Shown: piece after piece, positions 21,223-31,107 of the stretch
How positions within the stretch are numbered: position 1 is the first letter of the stretch
How the letters are laid out: the number at the start of each line of letters is the position of its first letter
NCBI GenBank assembly: GCA_014879535.1
Contig: JACSRX010000053.1
Location: 1 to 53,590 of the forward strand
Reading direction: 5' to 3'
DNA: 53,590 bases
Origin: Chthoniobacterales bacterium
GTDB lineage: Bacteria > Verrucomicrobiota > Verrucomicrobiia > Chthoniobacterales > JACTMZ01
Position numbers and translations under genes: made by a program
The notes under the pieces: generated by a model
Told to the model about the DNA's origin: nothing
The model's database searches: none
What the model saw: only the letters and a program-made list of their open reading frames with translations

Positions 21223-21462
21223 ATGATCATCCCACTCATCGCAGAAGCCGCCGCAACCGCGGGCGGTATCACGGGTAGTTTCACCCTCGGCATGGCCGGC
21301 GCCGGCGCCGGCATCGGCATCGGTCTCATCGGCGGCAAGGCCGTTGAAGCCGTCGGCCGCAATCCGGGCGCCTTCGGCAAGGTGATGACCCTCGGCATCC
21401 TCGGCATGGCCTTGGCGGAAGCCATCGCCATCTACGCCCTGATCCGCGCCTTCATGGAGTAG
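21223..21462 (+). CDS. atpE: ATP synthase Fo subunit c (proton-type)
   Basis: The rotating ring subunit, 79 residues from this ATG. A longer reading from a TTG at 21178 adds a polar non-conserved tail (QQNTHHNT), so the ATG is preferred. The product is a two-helix hairpin: a glycine-rich helix 1 (GAGAGIGIGLIGGKAVEAVGR), the polar loop RNPG, and helix 2 with the ion-binding Glu66 in GMALAEAIAIYAL. Helix 1 lacks the Gln, and Glu66 is followed by Ala instead of Ser/Thr, so the sodium-binding signature is absent and the ring should bind protons. No Shine-Dalgarno is seen although this is normally the most translated atp gene. A strong hairpin with a T-run follows eight bases after the stop. Confidence 0.96.
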   Translation: MIIPLIAEAAATAGGITGSFTLGMAGAGAGIGIGLIGGKAVEAVGRNPGAFGKVMTLGILGMALAEAIAIYALIRAFME

Positions 21463-21469
21463 CCAGTCC

Positions 21470-21504
21470 GGCCGCGGCCGCACCGTCGGCCGCGGCCCCT
21501 TTTT
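21470..21504 (+). terminator. Terminator-like hairpin inside the operon, between atpE and atpF
   Basis: GGCCGCGGCCG (21470-21480) and CGGCCGCGGCC (21487-21497) form a perfect 11-bp, all-GC stem around a 6-base loop (CACCGT), followed by CC and five T (21500-21504). This has the form of an intrinsic terminator, yet atpF-atpC continue downstream on the same strand with no evident new promoter. It may act as an attenuator, or as a 3' stabiliser of an atpBE message, raising subunit c relative to the rest. Confidence 0.6.
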
Positions 21505-21517
21505 CCGACCCCACCTC

Positions 21518-22027
21518 ATGAATGCTTTTTCCGAGCTTTTGGGCAACTTCGGCGTCACTTGGCCGAAGTTCATCGCCCAAGTCATCCTGTTTGGCATCGT
21601 TTACTGGGTCCTCAACCGCTATGCCTTCGGTCCCATCGTGGATGTGCTGGCCGAACGCCGTCGGCGCATCGCCGAGGCGCAGGACAACGCCGAGAAGATC
21701 AAGCAGCAGTTGGCCGAGGCCGAGCAGCGTTACAACGAGGTGCTCGCCAAGGCCGACGCCGAGGCCAAAGCCCTCATCGAGGAGGCCCGCCAGAGCGCTG
21801 AGGCCGTGCGCGAGAAGCGCGTGCAGGAGGCCGCTCTCGAGGCCGAGGGCGTCGTCCGCAAGGCGCACGAATCCATCGAACAGGACCGTCGCAAGATGGA
21901 GGCCGAGGTCAAGGCCGCCATGGTCGGGTTGGTTGCCGCGACCACATCGAAGGTCACCGGCAAGATTTTGACGGCCGACGACCAGAAGCGGCTCAACGAC
22001 GAGACGATCAAGGAGCTTGCTGCATGA
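21518..22027 (+). CDS. atpF: ATP synthase Fo subunit b
   Basis: The peripheral stalk subunit that holds F1 to Fo. The 169-residue protein has one N-terminal membrane helix (about residues 14-32, WPKFIAQVILFGIVYWVL) and then a long, highly charged helix rich in Ala, Glu and Lys that dimerises as a coiled coil (ERRRRIAEAQDNAEKIKQQL). Length and layout are normal for b; no second b' gene is present. Its stop overlaps the atpH start by four bases (ATGA). Confidence 0.94.
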   Translation: MNAFSELLGNFGVTWPKFIAQVILFGIVYWVLNRYAFGPIVDVLAERRRRIAEAQDNAEKIKQQLAEAEQRYNEVLAKADAEAKALIEEARQSAEAVREKRVQEAALEAEGVVRKAHESIEQDRRKMEAEVKAAMVGLVAATTSKVTGKILTADDQKRLNDETIKELAA

Positions 22028-22410
22028 GATCGTCCCGCGAGGCCCGCAAATCCGCACGATCCCTGTTCCGCGCCTGCTTCTCGGGCGGCGTGCTCGATGC
22101 CGCGCGCGTCCGCGCCGTCACCGATGCCATCGCCTCCGAAAAGCCGCGCGGCCATCTCGCCGTCCTGCACACCTTGTCGCGCCTCGTCCGTCTCGAACTG
22201 GACCGGCGGCATGCGGTCATCGAGAGCGCTTCGCCGCTCACGGAGGCCGAGATGAAGGATGTCCGCGCCGATCTTGTCCGCACCCATGGCGCGGACCTCA
22301 CGTTCGAGACCGCGGTGCGCCCCGAGCTGATCGGGGGATTGCGCGTCCGCGTCGGCAGCGACGTGTGGGATGGCAGCGTCCGTTCACGCCTCGCCTCCCT
22401 TCCCGTTTGA
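22024..22410 (+). CDS. atpH: ATP synthase F1 subunit delta, shortened
   Basis: By position and remnant sequence this is subunit delta (OSCP), which joins the b stalk to the top of F1. It is only 128 residues, against about 175-185 for the family. The N-terminal helical part is reduced to about 60 residues (ARSLFRACFSGGVLDAARVRAV), while the C-terminal part retains the family's ending: VIESASPLTEAEMKDVRADL, a FETAVRPELIGGLRVRVGSDVWDGSV stretch, then SRLASLPV. No frameshift or extra upstream coding capacity is visible because atpF abuts it. The overlap ATGA suggests coupling to atpF. Identification rests on synteny plus the ELIGGLRVRVGS motif. Confidence 0.85.
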   Translation: MRSSREARKSARSLFRACFSGGVLDAARVRAVTDAIASEKPRGHLAVLHTLSRLVRLELDRRHAVIESASPLTEAEMKDVRADLVRTHGADLTFETAVRPELIGGLRVRVGSDVWDGSVRSRLASLPV

Positions 22411-22434
22411 GAAAATTCAGAGAGAAATCACGTC

Positions 22435-23967
22435 ATGAGCACACTTGTTGAAGAAATCGAAGCAAAGATCAAAGGCCTCCAGGCCGGAGCCGCCCACACC
22501 AACACGGGAACCGTCCGCGAGGTCGGCGACGGCATCGCCCGCGTCGAGGGATTGAGCAATGTCATGCTCAACGAGATGGTCGAGTTCCCCGGCGGGGTGT
22601 TCGGTCTCGCCCTCAACCTCGAGGAGAACGAAGTCGGCGTCATCCTTCTGGGCGACTACAGCAACATCAAGGAGGGCGACGAGGTCAAGACGACCGGCAA
22701 GCTGCTCTCCATCCCCGTGGGCAAGGGCCTCCTGGGCCGGGTGGTCAACACCCTCGGCGAGCCGATCGACGGCAAGGGGCCCATCGCGGCGACCGCTTCC
22801 TATCCCCTTGAGAAAATCGCCCCCGGCATCATCAAACGCCGCCCGGTGACCCAGCCGGTCCAAACCGGCATCATGGCCGTCGATGCGATGATCCCGATCG
22901 GCCGCGGCCAGCGCGAACTGATCATCGGCGACCGCGCCACGGGCAAGACGACCGTCGCGGTGGATGCGATCATCAGCCAGGCCCGCCTCAACAAGAAGGG
23001 TGAGTCCTCGGGCGACAAGGATTTCCGCCCCCTCTACTCGATCTACGTCGCCGTGGGGCAGAAGAACGCCAACGTGGCGCGTGTGATCGCCACCCTCGAG
23101 AAGGAGGGCGCGCTGCCCTACACGATCGTCGTGGTGGCCTCAGCCTCCGATGACGCCGCCAGCCAATACCTCGCGCCTTTCGCCGGTGCGGCCATCGGCG
23201 AGTGGTTCATGGACAACGGCATGGACGCGCTCATCGTGTTCGACGACCTCTCGAAGCAGGCGGTGGCCTACCGCCAGATTTCCCTGCTCCTCAAGCGCCC
23301 GTCGGGCCGCGAGGCGTATCCCGGCGACGTGTTCTACCTGCATTCCCGCCTGCTCGAGCGCAGCGCACGGCTCAGCGAGGAGGCCGGCGGAGGTTCGCTC
23401 ACCGCACTGCCGATCATCGAGACGCAGGCCGGCGACGTCTCGGCCTACATCCCGACGAACGTGATCTCGATCACCGACGGCCAGATCTATCTGGAAGGCG
23501 ACCTGTTCTACCAGGGCATCCGTCCCGCCATCAACGTTGGCCTTTCGGTCAGCCGCGTGGGTTCGGCCGCGCAGATCAAGGCGATGAAGCAGGTCGCCGG
23601 CAAGATCAAGGGTGAGCTGGCGCAGTTCCGCGAAATGGCGGCCTTCGCGCAGTTCGGTTCCGATCTCGACGACAAGACCAAGGGCCTGCTCGAGCGCGGA
23701 CGCCGCATCGTCGAGCTTTTCAAGCAGCAGCAATACCAGCCGATGCCGGTTGAGATGATGTCGGCCGTCCTTTACGCCATGCAGCAGGGGCTGATGGACA
23801 AGATCGAAGTCGAGAAGATCAAGGACTTCCAAGCCAAGCTGCAGGAGTTTCTCGAGACGCGCAAGGCGGCCCTCCTCGACAAGATCCGCGAGAAGAAGGC
23901 GATCGACGAGGCGCTGGGCGCCGAGTTGAAGACCGCCCTCGACGAATTCGTCCAATTCTACAAATAA
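22435..23967 (+). CDS. atpA: ATP synthase F1 subunit alpha
   Basis: The non-catalytic nucleotide-binding subunit of the F1 hexamer, 510 residues, normal length. The N-terminal beta-barrel includes [16 protein letters not shown] and the Walker A loop is GDRATGKT (Lys about 171). The family's visible marks continue with [12 protein letters not shown] and the [33 protein letters not shown] region (positions about 23274-23380). The C-terminal helical domain follows. It starts 24 bases after atpH, with only a weak AGAGA upstream. Confidence 0.98.
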   Translation: MSTLVEEIEAKIKGLQAGAAHTNTGTVREVGDGIARVEGLSNVMLNEMVEFPGGVFGLALNLEENEVGVILLGDYSNIKEGDEVKTTGKLLSIPVGKGLLGRVVNTLGEPIDGKGPIAATASYPLEKIAPGIIKRRPVTQPVQTGIMAVDAMIPIGRGQRELIIGDRATGKTTVAVDAIISQARLNKKGESSGDKDFRPLYSIYVAVGQKNANVARVIATLEKEGALPYTIVVVASASDDAASQYLAPFAGAAIGEWFMDNGMDALIVFDDLSKQAVAYRQISLLLKRPSGREAYPGDVFYLHSRLLERSARLSEEAGGGSLTALPIIETQAGDVSAYIPTNVISITDGQIYLEGDLFYQGIRPAINVGLSVSRVGSAAQIKAMKQVAGKIKGELAQFREMAAFAQFGSDLDDKTKGLLERGRRIVELFKQQQYQPMPVEMMSAVLYAMQQGLMDKIEVEKIKDFQAKLQEFLETRKAALLDKIREKKAIDEALGAELKTALDEFVQFYK

Positions 23968-23976
23968 CGTCCGCTC

Positions 23977-26278
<2,302 letters not shown>

Positions 26279-26698
26279 GTGGCCGGCAAAATCCATTTCG
26301 AAATCGTTTCCCCGGCCGGGGTTTCCACCGCGGTGGAGGCGGATCAGGTCGTCCTGCCGACAACCTCCGGCGAGATCGGCGTCATGCCGAACCACGAGCC
26401 GCTCATGACGATGCTCGAGCCCGGTGAGTTGGCCGTCACGGCCGACGGCAAGACGACCTACGCCGCGATCGGCGAGGGGTTCGCCCAGATCACACCCGGA
26501 CGCATTTCCGTCCTCACGGACATGGTCGCCCGCGAGAGCGAGATCGACGAGGATTCGGTGGCCAAGGCCATCGAGCGCGCCCAGACGGCCTTGGCCAATG
26601 CCGCCAACATGAGTGACGAGGAGGCTGCGGCGATGGAAGCCGGCCTCAAGCGCAACCTCGCCATGCTCGGCGTCAAGCGCCGCCGGCGTTCGGCCTGA
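26279..26698 (+). CDS. atpC: ATP synthase F1 subunit epsilon
   Basis: The regulatory rotor subunit at the foot of gamma, 139 residues. The N-terminal beta-sandwich (HFEIVSPAGVSTAVEADQVVLPTTSGEIGVMPNHEPL region) is typical, with the GEIGVMPNHEPL motif clear. The C-terminal two-helix hairpin ends in Lys/Arg residues (KRRRRSA). The start is a GTG set directly against the atpD TAA, implying translational coupling. Last gene of the operon; a convergent gene lies 55 bases beyond. Confidence 0.95.
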   Translation: MAGKIHFEIVSPAGVSTAVEADQVVLPTTSGEIGVMPNHEPLMTMLEPGELAVTADGKTTYAAIGEGFAQITPGRISVLTDMVARESEIDEDSVAKAIERAQTALANAANMSDEEAAAMEAGLKRNLAMLGVKRRRRSA

Positions 26699-26719
26699 GC
26701 TTCAAGGTCGCCTTCTCCG

Positions 26720-26739
26720 AAAAACGCCGCCGTTGCGGC
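26720..26739 (-). terminator. Intrinsic terminator for the minus-strand gene at 26754-27782
   Basis: Read on the minus strand, GCCGC, an AACG loop and GCGGC form a 5-bp GC stem and then G plus five T. It lies 15 bases beyond the stop of the minus-strand gene and within the 55-base gap to atpC. The short stem makes it modest in strength. On the plus strand it has no T-run, so it would not end the atp transcript well. Confidence 0.45.
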
Positions 26740-26753
26740 TGAATCCGCAGGCT

Positions 26754-27782
26754 TCACTCGCGAAGCTGGTCGGCGAGCAGTCGTTCCAGATGGTGGACGA
26801 CAAGGTCGGCCATGGTGGGGAGGCCGGTGAAATCGTCGCAGCCGTGGTAGTCGTTGAGTTCAAGGGCCAGACTTTCCACATGTTCCGGCGGGGCGATCGT
26901 GGTCTTTCTCATGGAGGCCACCAAGCCTTGGTAGCGGCGGCTTTCCGCCTGGATGCGCCGCGCGGTCTGGGAGCGCTCCTCCTGCCGGTATTGGACGATG
27001 GTCGGGACGTTGAGATGGGCGCGGACGAGTTCGTCCACGGGTTTGTTGTCGGGGAAAAGGTGCGGACGGTAAACCTCGAGGCGCTTCTCGTGGCATTGCT
27101 GGTCGAAGTCGATCGGACGCACGCGGTATTGCACCTCCTCGAAGTCGGGGGTGATGTCCACCACGTAGTTCACCGAGCGCATGTCACCGAGCAGGCGCAG
27201 GTAGCAGCGCTCGGCGAATTTGACGAATTCCTTGGCGATGCGGACGCGGTTGAGGTCCTCGCGCCCGAGGTAATCTGCGATGAACATGTTGCCCGGCACA
27301 CCGGCGATGTGCTCCTCGATCAGGGTGTTCGCGCGGACGAGGTAGTTGATGCGGAACGGGGACAGCAGGTGCTCGAGTTCCAGCCCGTAGATGCGGGACG
27401 CGTCGGCGCATTTGACGTAGTAGTGGTCGGCATTGCCATTGAAGAGGTTGACGATGCGGATGCGGAAGGGGCGCGAGTTTCCGAAATCGCCGAAGTCGAT
27501 GCGCTCCACGGCAAGGTGGTCCGTGCGGGAAAGATCCCCGCCGATCTTGAGCATGGCGTAGATTTTCGTCAGGTGCGGCTGGAGTTCCGCATGGACCTCG
27601 GGCGGGTAGGCCACGGTGAGCCAGAGGGTTTCGTCCCCGGCGGGATTCTCGTAGGGCATCGCGGCGGTGAACCGGAGAAGATCGTCGTAGACCAACGGGA
27701 TCTCCGCCCACCTTCCGAAGTGATGCAGGTATTGCACCAAGGACGGACTGAGCGGGTAGATCTCCTTTCGTTTTGAAATCAT
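26754..27782 (-). CDS. Uncharacterised protein with protein-kinase-like (APH-like) motifs
   Basis: I do not recognise a named family. From the preferred ATG the product is 342 residues; longer in-frame readings (to 27935) add a low-complexity tail. It shows a set of motifs in the order of the aminoglycoside-phosphotransferase/protein-kinase fold: a beta-strand Lys in DHYYVKCAD (Lys124), a hinge-like GNMFIADYLGRED (about 164-176), a catalytic-loop-like LLGDMRSVN (Asp200, Asn205), and a metal-site-like RPIDFDQQ (Asp225, Asp227). No signal peptide or membrane helix is seen. The phosphoacceptor, if any, is unknown. It is monocistronic, convergent with atpC and divergent from the metal ATPase, separated from it by 220 bases. 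The fold assignment is inference by eye. Confidence 0.7.
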   Translation of the reverse strand: MISKRKEIYPLSPSLVQYLHHFGRWAEIPLVYDDLLRFTAAMPYENPAGDETLWLTVAYPPEVHAELQPHLTKIYAMLKIGGDLSRTDHLAVERIDFGDFGNSRPFRIRIVNLFNGNADHYYVKCADASRIYGLELEHLLSPFRINYLVRANTLIEEHIAGVPGNMFIADYLGREDLNRVRIAKEFVKFAERCYLRLLGDMRSVNYVVDITPDFEEVQYRVRPIDFDQQCHEKRLEVYRPHLFPDNKPVDELVRAHLNVPTIVQYRQEERSQTARRIQAESRRYQGLVASMRKTTIAPPEHVESLALELNDYHGCDDFTGLPTMADLVVHHLERLLADQLRE

Positions 27783-28002
27783 GGCCAGCGGATCGGACTC
27801 ATCTCTTCGAGCCGCGTGGAGGGTTAGTCTTCGGGGCTGGGTTTGGTGTGTAGTGGGTGCCTCTGGGTTTGTCCACTCCCGGCACGGGAGGACGGGGCCT
27901 TGGTGGGGGCGGGAATAGGTCGAGTTGGGCTGCATAGGATGCTATCCTTCCTTGGATGCGCAAGAAACGCGGTCCTCCGCGCTGTTGCGCACACCCGCGC
28001 CG

Positions 28003-30366
28003 ATGAAAGACAGCAAACCTGCCGGGCACACCATCGCCGACCACGAGGGCATCCTCGACGTCGTCCCCAAGGCCGAGGGCGAGCGGGTGGAGATCGCCTT
28101 CGATCCCTCGAAAATCAGCGAGACCGAACTCCGCGCCATTGCCGCGGAGCATCTTTCCGCGGAACCGCAGAACGCAGGGGGCATCCGGCGCTGGGTCATG
28201 CGGCTCGATGGTCAGGCCTGCGAGGCGGCGGCAGCCAAGCTTGAGAAACGAATCGAGAAGGTGCCCGGCGTGCGCCGCGCGACCGCCACCTACATCGGGC
28301 GCGTGCTCTGCCTGACCTGCGATGCCCCCCCGTCCGAGGATGCCAAGGTTCTGCAGGCGGTGAGGAGTGCGGGTGCGAATGTGCGTCCCTTGGAGCCTTC
28401 TCCGCGGGTGCGTCCGGGGTTCGTGTCCCGTGTGCTCTCCGGCGATCTCAACGAGGAGATCTCGTGCGGTATCGGGCTGGTCACGCTGGTGGCCGGCGGC
28501 ATCGTGGAGCGCACGGTCGGCACCGGTGCCTCGTCGTGGGCTCTTTTTGCACTGTCCTACCTCTTCGGCGGCCAATACGGGGTCCGTTCCGCCATCGCCT
28601 CGCTGAGGGAACGCACGCTCGACATCGATCTCCTCATGGTGCTGGCGGCGTTGGGGGCCGCACTGGTCGGCGCTCCCTTCGAGGGGGCGCTCCTGCTTTT
28701 CCTGTTCAGCTTTTCCAATGTCCTGCAGCGCCACGCCCTCGAGCGCACGCAGCGGGCGATCGAGTCGTTGCTGACACTGCGCCCGGACAAGGCGCTCCGC
28801 AAGACGGCGGCCGGATCGGAATCGGTCCCCATCGAAAGCCTCGCGGTCGGCGACATCGTCATTGTCCGTCCCGGCGAGTTGCTGCCGGTGGACGGTTTTG
28901 TCACGGAGGGGAGCACCCATCTCGACGAGTCGAGCCTCACCGGCGAGTCCCTTCCGGTCGCCAAAGGCGCGGGTGCGGAGGTCTTTGCGGGAACACTCAA
29001 TCAATCCGGGGCGATCGAGGTCCGTGTCGCCAGGATGGCCGGTGACTCGACGCTGGCCAAGATGGTGAAGCTCGTGGCCGAGGCGCAGGCCGAGAAGTCG
29101 GGAACCCAGCGTTTTCTCGAAAAGGCGGAACAGACCTATGCCGCCGGCGTCATCATTTTCACGGTTCTGGTCCTGTGCGTGCCGTGGCTGCTTTGGGGGG
29201 AGACATTCGTGGCGGCATTCTACCGGGCGATGACCGTGATGGTGGTGGCGTCGCCCTGCGCACTCATCATCAGCACCCCGGCGACCGTTCTTTCCGCAAT
29301 CGGCGGCGCGGCGCGGCGCGGTATCCTGATCAAGGGCGGTTCCCACCTCGAAACCGTCGCCCGTGTGGACATCGTCTGCTTCGACAAGACGGGCACCCTC
29401 ACGATGGGCGAGCCGGGCGTGACCGATATCGTGACGTCCTCCGGTTCCGTGGCTCTTTCCCGTGCCGGCTTGCAGGACCTGCAATGGTTGAGGTGTTGTG
29501 CCGCCGTCGAGGCGAAGTCCGAGCATCCGTTGGCCCTGGCTGTCGTTGCGGCCGCGCGCAAGGCCGGTCTTTCCGTGCCCATGGCGACGGATTTCCAATC
29601 GGCTGCGGGCAAAGGTGCCGAGGCCGATGTCGAGGGCGGGAGATTTGTGGTCGGGAGCGACCGCCATTTCACGGAACTCGGAGCGCGGAAGATGGAAGCT
29701 CTCCGGCACCTTGTTGCCACTTTGCAGGCCAAAGGCAAAACCTGCATCTGGCTGGGGAGACGTGAGGGGGATTCCCTCGAGGCGGTTGCGGCTTTCGCCT
29801 TGGCTGACACGCTGCGGCCGGAGGCCCGGACGATCGTCGCCGACCTGCATGCCGCAGGTGTGAAGAAAGTCATCATGCTCACGGGGGACAACGCTGCCGT
29901 TGCCCGGGCGATTGCCGAGGAGGCGGGCATTGACGAATTCCGGGCTCAGCTTCTGCCGGACGACAAAGTGCGTGCGATCCGCCAATTCAAGGAGGAGGGC
30001 ATCGTGATGATGGTCGGGGACGGCGTCAACGATGCGCCCGCGCTGGCCACGGCGAACCTTGGTGTGGCCATGGGCGCGGCCGGCACGGATATTGCCATGG
30101 AAACCGCGGACATCGTCCTCATGGGCGACCGGCTTGACAGCATCACGACGCTGGTCGGCATGGCGCGCCACGCCAAGCGCGTCCTGGTGCAGAACCTCAC
30201 CTTCGCTTCCAGTGTGATTGTCGTCCTCGTGGCGGCCGCGCTCGGATTTTCCCTGCCCCTGCCGGTGGGCGTGGTCGGCCACGAGGGGAGCACCGTGCTC
30301 GTGTGCCTGAACGGCCTGCGTCTGCTGGTTTACAATCCTCGGCCATCCCGCGTCCCCAAGAGTTGA
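28003..30366 (+). CDS. P1B-type heavy-metal-transporting ATPase (P1B-4-like, SPC motif)
   Basis: A 787-residue metal efflux pump from the ATG chosen; an upstream in-frame ATG (27925) adds an unlike tail. The ion-path motif in the membrane is SPC (Ser417-Pro-Cys419) rather than CPC, and the last helix reads GHEGSTVLVCLNGLRLL, close to the HEGGT signature of P1B-4 pumps (cobalt, iron(II) or zinc). The phosphorylation motif is DKTGTLT (Asp about 461), the actuator loop TGES, the SEHPLA histidine motif and GDGVNDAPALA are present. The first about 120 residues contain two HMA-like folds (one with VPGVRRATATYIGRVL) but no CxxC. Metal cannot be decided. No metal-sensing regulator gene is adjacent. 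Confidence 0.92.
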   Translation: MKDSKPAGHTIADHEGILDVVPKAEGERVEIAFDPSKISETELRAIAAEHLSAEPQNAGGIRRWVMRLDGQACEAAAAKLEKRIEKVPGVRRATATYIGRVLCLTCDAPPSEDAKVLQAVRSAGANVRPLEPSPRVRPGFVSRVLSGDLNEEISCGIGLVTLVAGGIVERTVGTGASSWALFALSYLFGGQYGVRSAIASLRERTLDIDLLMVLAALGAALVGAPFEGALLLFLFSFSNVLQRHALERTQRAIESLLTLRPDKALRKTAAGSESVPIESLAVGDIVIVRPGELLPVDGFVTEGSTHLDESSLTGESLPVAKGAGAEVFAGTLNQSGAIEVRVARMAGDSTLAKMVKLVAEAQAEKSGTQRFLEKAEQTYAAGVIIFTVLVLCVPWLLWGETFVAAFYRAMTVMVVASPCALIISTPATVLSAIGGAARRGILIKGGSHLETVARVDIVCFDKTGTLTMGEPGVTDIVTSSGSVALSRAGLQDLQWLRCCAAVEAKSEHPLALAVVAAARKAGLSVPMATDFQSAAGKGAEADVEGGRFVVGSDRHFTELGARKMEALRHLVATLQAKGKTCIWLGRREGDSLEAVAAFALADTLRPEARTIVADLHAAGVKKVIMLTGDNAAVARAIAEEAGIDEFRAQLLPDDKVRAIRQFKEEGIVMMVGDGVNDAPALATANLGVAMGAAGTDIAMETADIVLMGDRLDSITTLVGMARHAKRVLVQNLTFASSVIVVLVAAALGFSLPLPVGVVGHEGSTVLVCLNGLRLLVYNPRPSRVPKS

Positions 30367-30368
30367 CC

Positions 30369-31052
30369 ATGTTTTTCCGATTCCTCGCCTGGGTCTGCCT
30401 CTGTCTCCTCGAGTCTGTCCACGGACAGGGCAACGAGGTGCAAAGGCACGGGCTGAACTTTGAGCATTGGGTGGCCGATGCGTTTTTCGACGGATACCGC
30501 GCGCCGGGACCCACGGAAAAATGGGACATCCCTGCGTCCGCCAACAAGCGTCACGGGAACATCCCCGTCAATCCCAAGGCGACGAAATACGGTGAACCCG
30601 TGGGTCTCGGCGATGCGCTACGTCAATATGACATCGACGAACCCTTCCTGCTGGTCGTCGGCTTCTGGAAACAGGAGGGCGACACCAAGCATTTCGTCCA
30701 ATCGCTGACGGTGCGCATCACGCCGGAAACGTGGCGCGAGCTTTGGGGCGGTGTCACCCGCGCGGATCTCGAGGAACTCGACCGGTTGGTCAAGGACACG
30801 ACGCGACCCGTTGACGAAGTCCGGCGCGCAGCCTTGCTGGTGAAATCGAAGCCGCCATTCTCCGGTGCCGTCATCCAGGTGAATCCGAAGATCGACCGTT
30901 CCCAGAGGCGCCTGCAGTGCAGCATTTCCTACGCGCGTCTGTTTGCAAGCCTCGCACCCGACCGGGACCGTGGTCCCGTCGGAACTCCGGAGATTTTCGG
31001 CCGCAAGATTCCCTCCGTGAAGGGTTCGCCCCGGCGTTCGCCCTCGGGTTAA
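30369..31052 (+). CDS. Exported protein of unknown function, possibly with a PD-(D/E)XK-like fold
   Basis: A 227-residue protein with an N-terminal signal peptide (MFFRFLAWVCLCLLESVHG, cleavage near residue 20). It starts three bases after the stop of the metal ATPase, so the two may be co-transcribed. The core, LNFEHWVADAFF (Glu32), EKWDIPA (Asp53), IPVNPKATKYG (Lys70) and FLLVVGFWKQEGD, has the order and spacing of a restriction-endonuclease-like fold, but Asn68 stands where the acidic residue of the E-x-K motif would be. The C-terminus (from about residue 190) is basic and proline-rich (KIPSVKGSPRRSPSG). I give no function; the nuclease idea is weak inference. Confidence 0.6.
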   Translation: MFFRFLAWVCLCLLESVHGQGNEVQRHGLNFEHWVADAFFDGYRAPGPTEKWDIPASANKRHGNIPVNPKATKYGEPVGLGDALRQYDIDEPFLLVVGFWKQEGDTKHFVQSLTVRITPETWRELWGGVTRADLEELDRLVKDTTRPVDEVRRAALLVKSKPPFSGAVIQVNPKIDRSQRRLQCSISYARLFASLAPDRDRGPVGTPEIFGRKIPSVKGSPRRSPSG

Positions 31053-31053
31053 C

Positions 31054-31101
31054 AATATTCGCGTCGTTTTTTTTGACTCCAGTGCCAGTGGGGCGAATAT
31101 T
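31054..31101. repeat. 9-bp inverted repeat framing the promoter of the PA14/GSDH gene
   Basis: AATATTCGC (31054-31062) and its exact complement GCGAATATT (31093-31101) are separated by 30 bases. The second copy covers the -10 box of the promoter listed next and the first lies upstream of the -35 box, 39 bases between centres. The arrangement suits a repressor or activator binding both copies. The DNA here is markedly AT-richer than its surroundings. Confidence 0.55.
31073..31101 (+). promoter_or_regulatory. Promoter of the PA14/GSDH/cytochrome gene, apparently leaderless
   Basis: TTGACT (31073-31078, five of six matches) follows a run of T, then a 17-base spacer and AATATT (31096-31101, four of six). 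The ATG at 31108 is six bases past the -10 box, so transcription would begin at or next to the start codon and the mRNA would lack a leader. No Shine-Dalgarno is present, which fits. Confidence 0.5.
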
Positions 31102-31107
31102 TGCCGG

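Noticed and set aside
27876-27890. Hairpin CTCCCG-GCA-CGGGAG in the gap before the metal ATPase
   Set aside because: No T-run on either strand and no neighbouring promoter to give it a role; likely chance in GC-rich DNA. A weak AGGAT-GCT-ATCCT repeat at 27936-27948 was left out for the same reason.
27799-30282. An 827-codon minus-strand frame across the metal ATPase
   Set aside because: It is the mirror of a P-type ATPase with all motifs; composition is Arg/Gly/His-rich with no domains.
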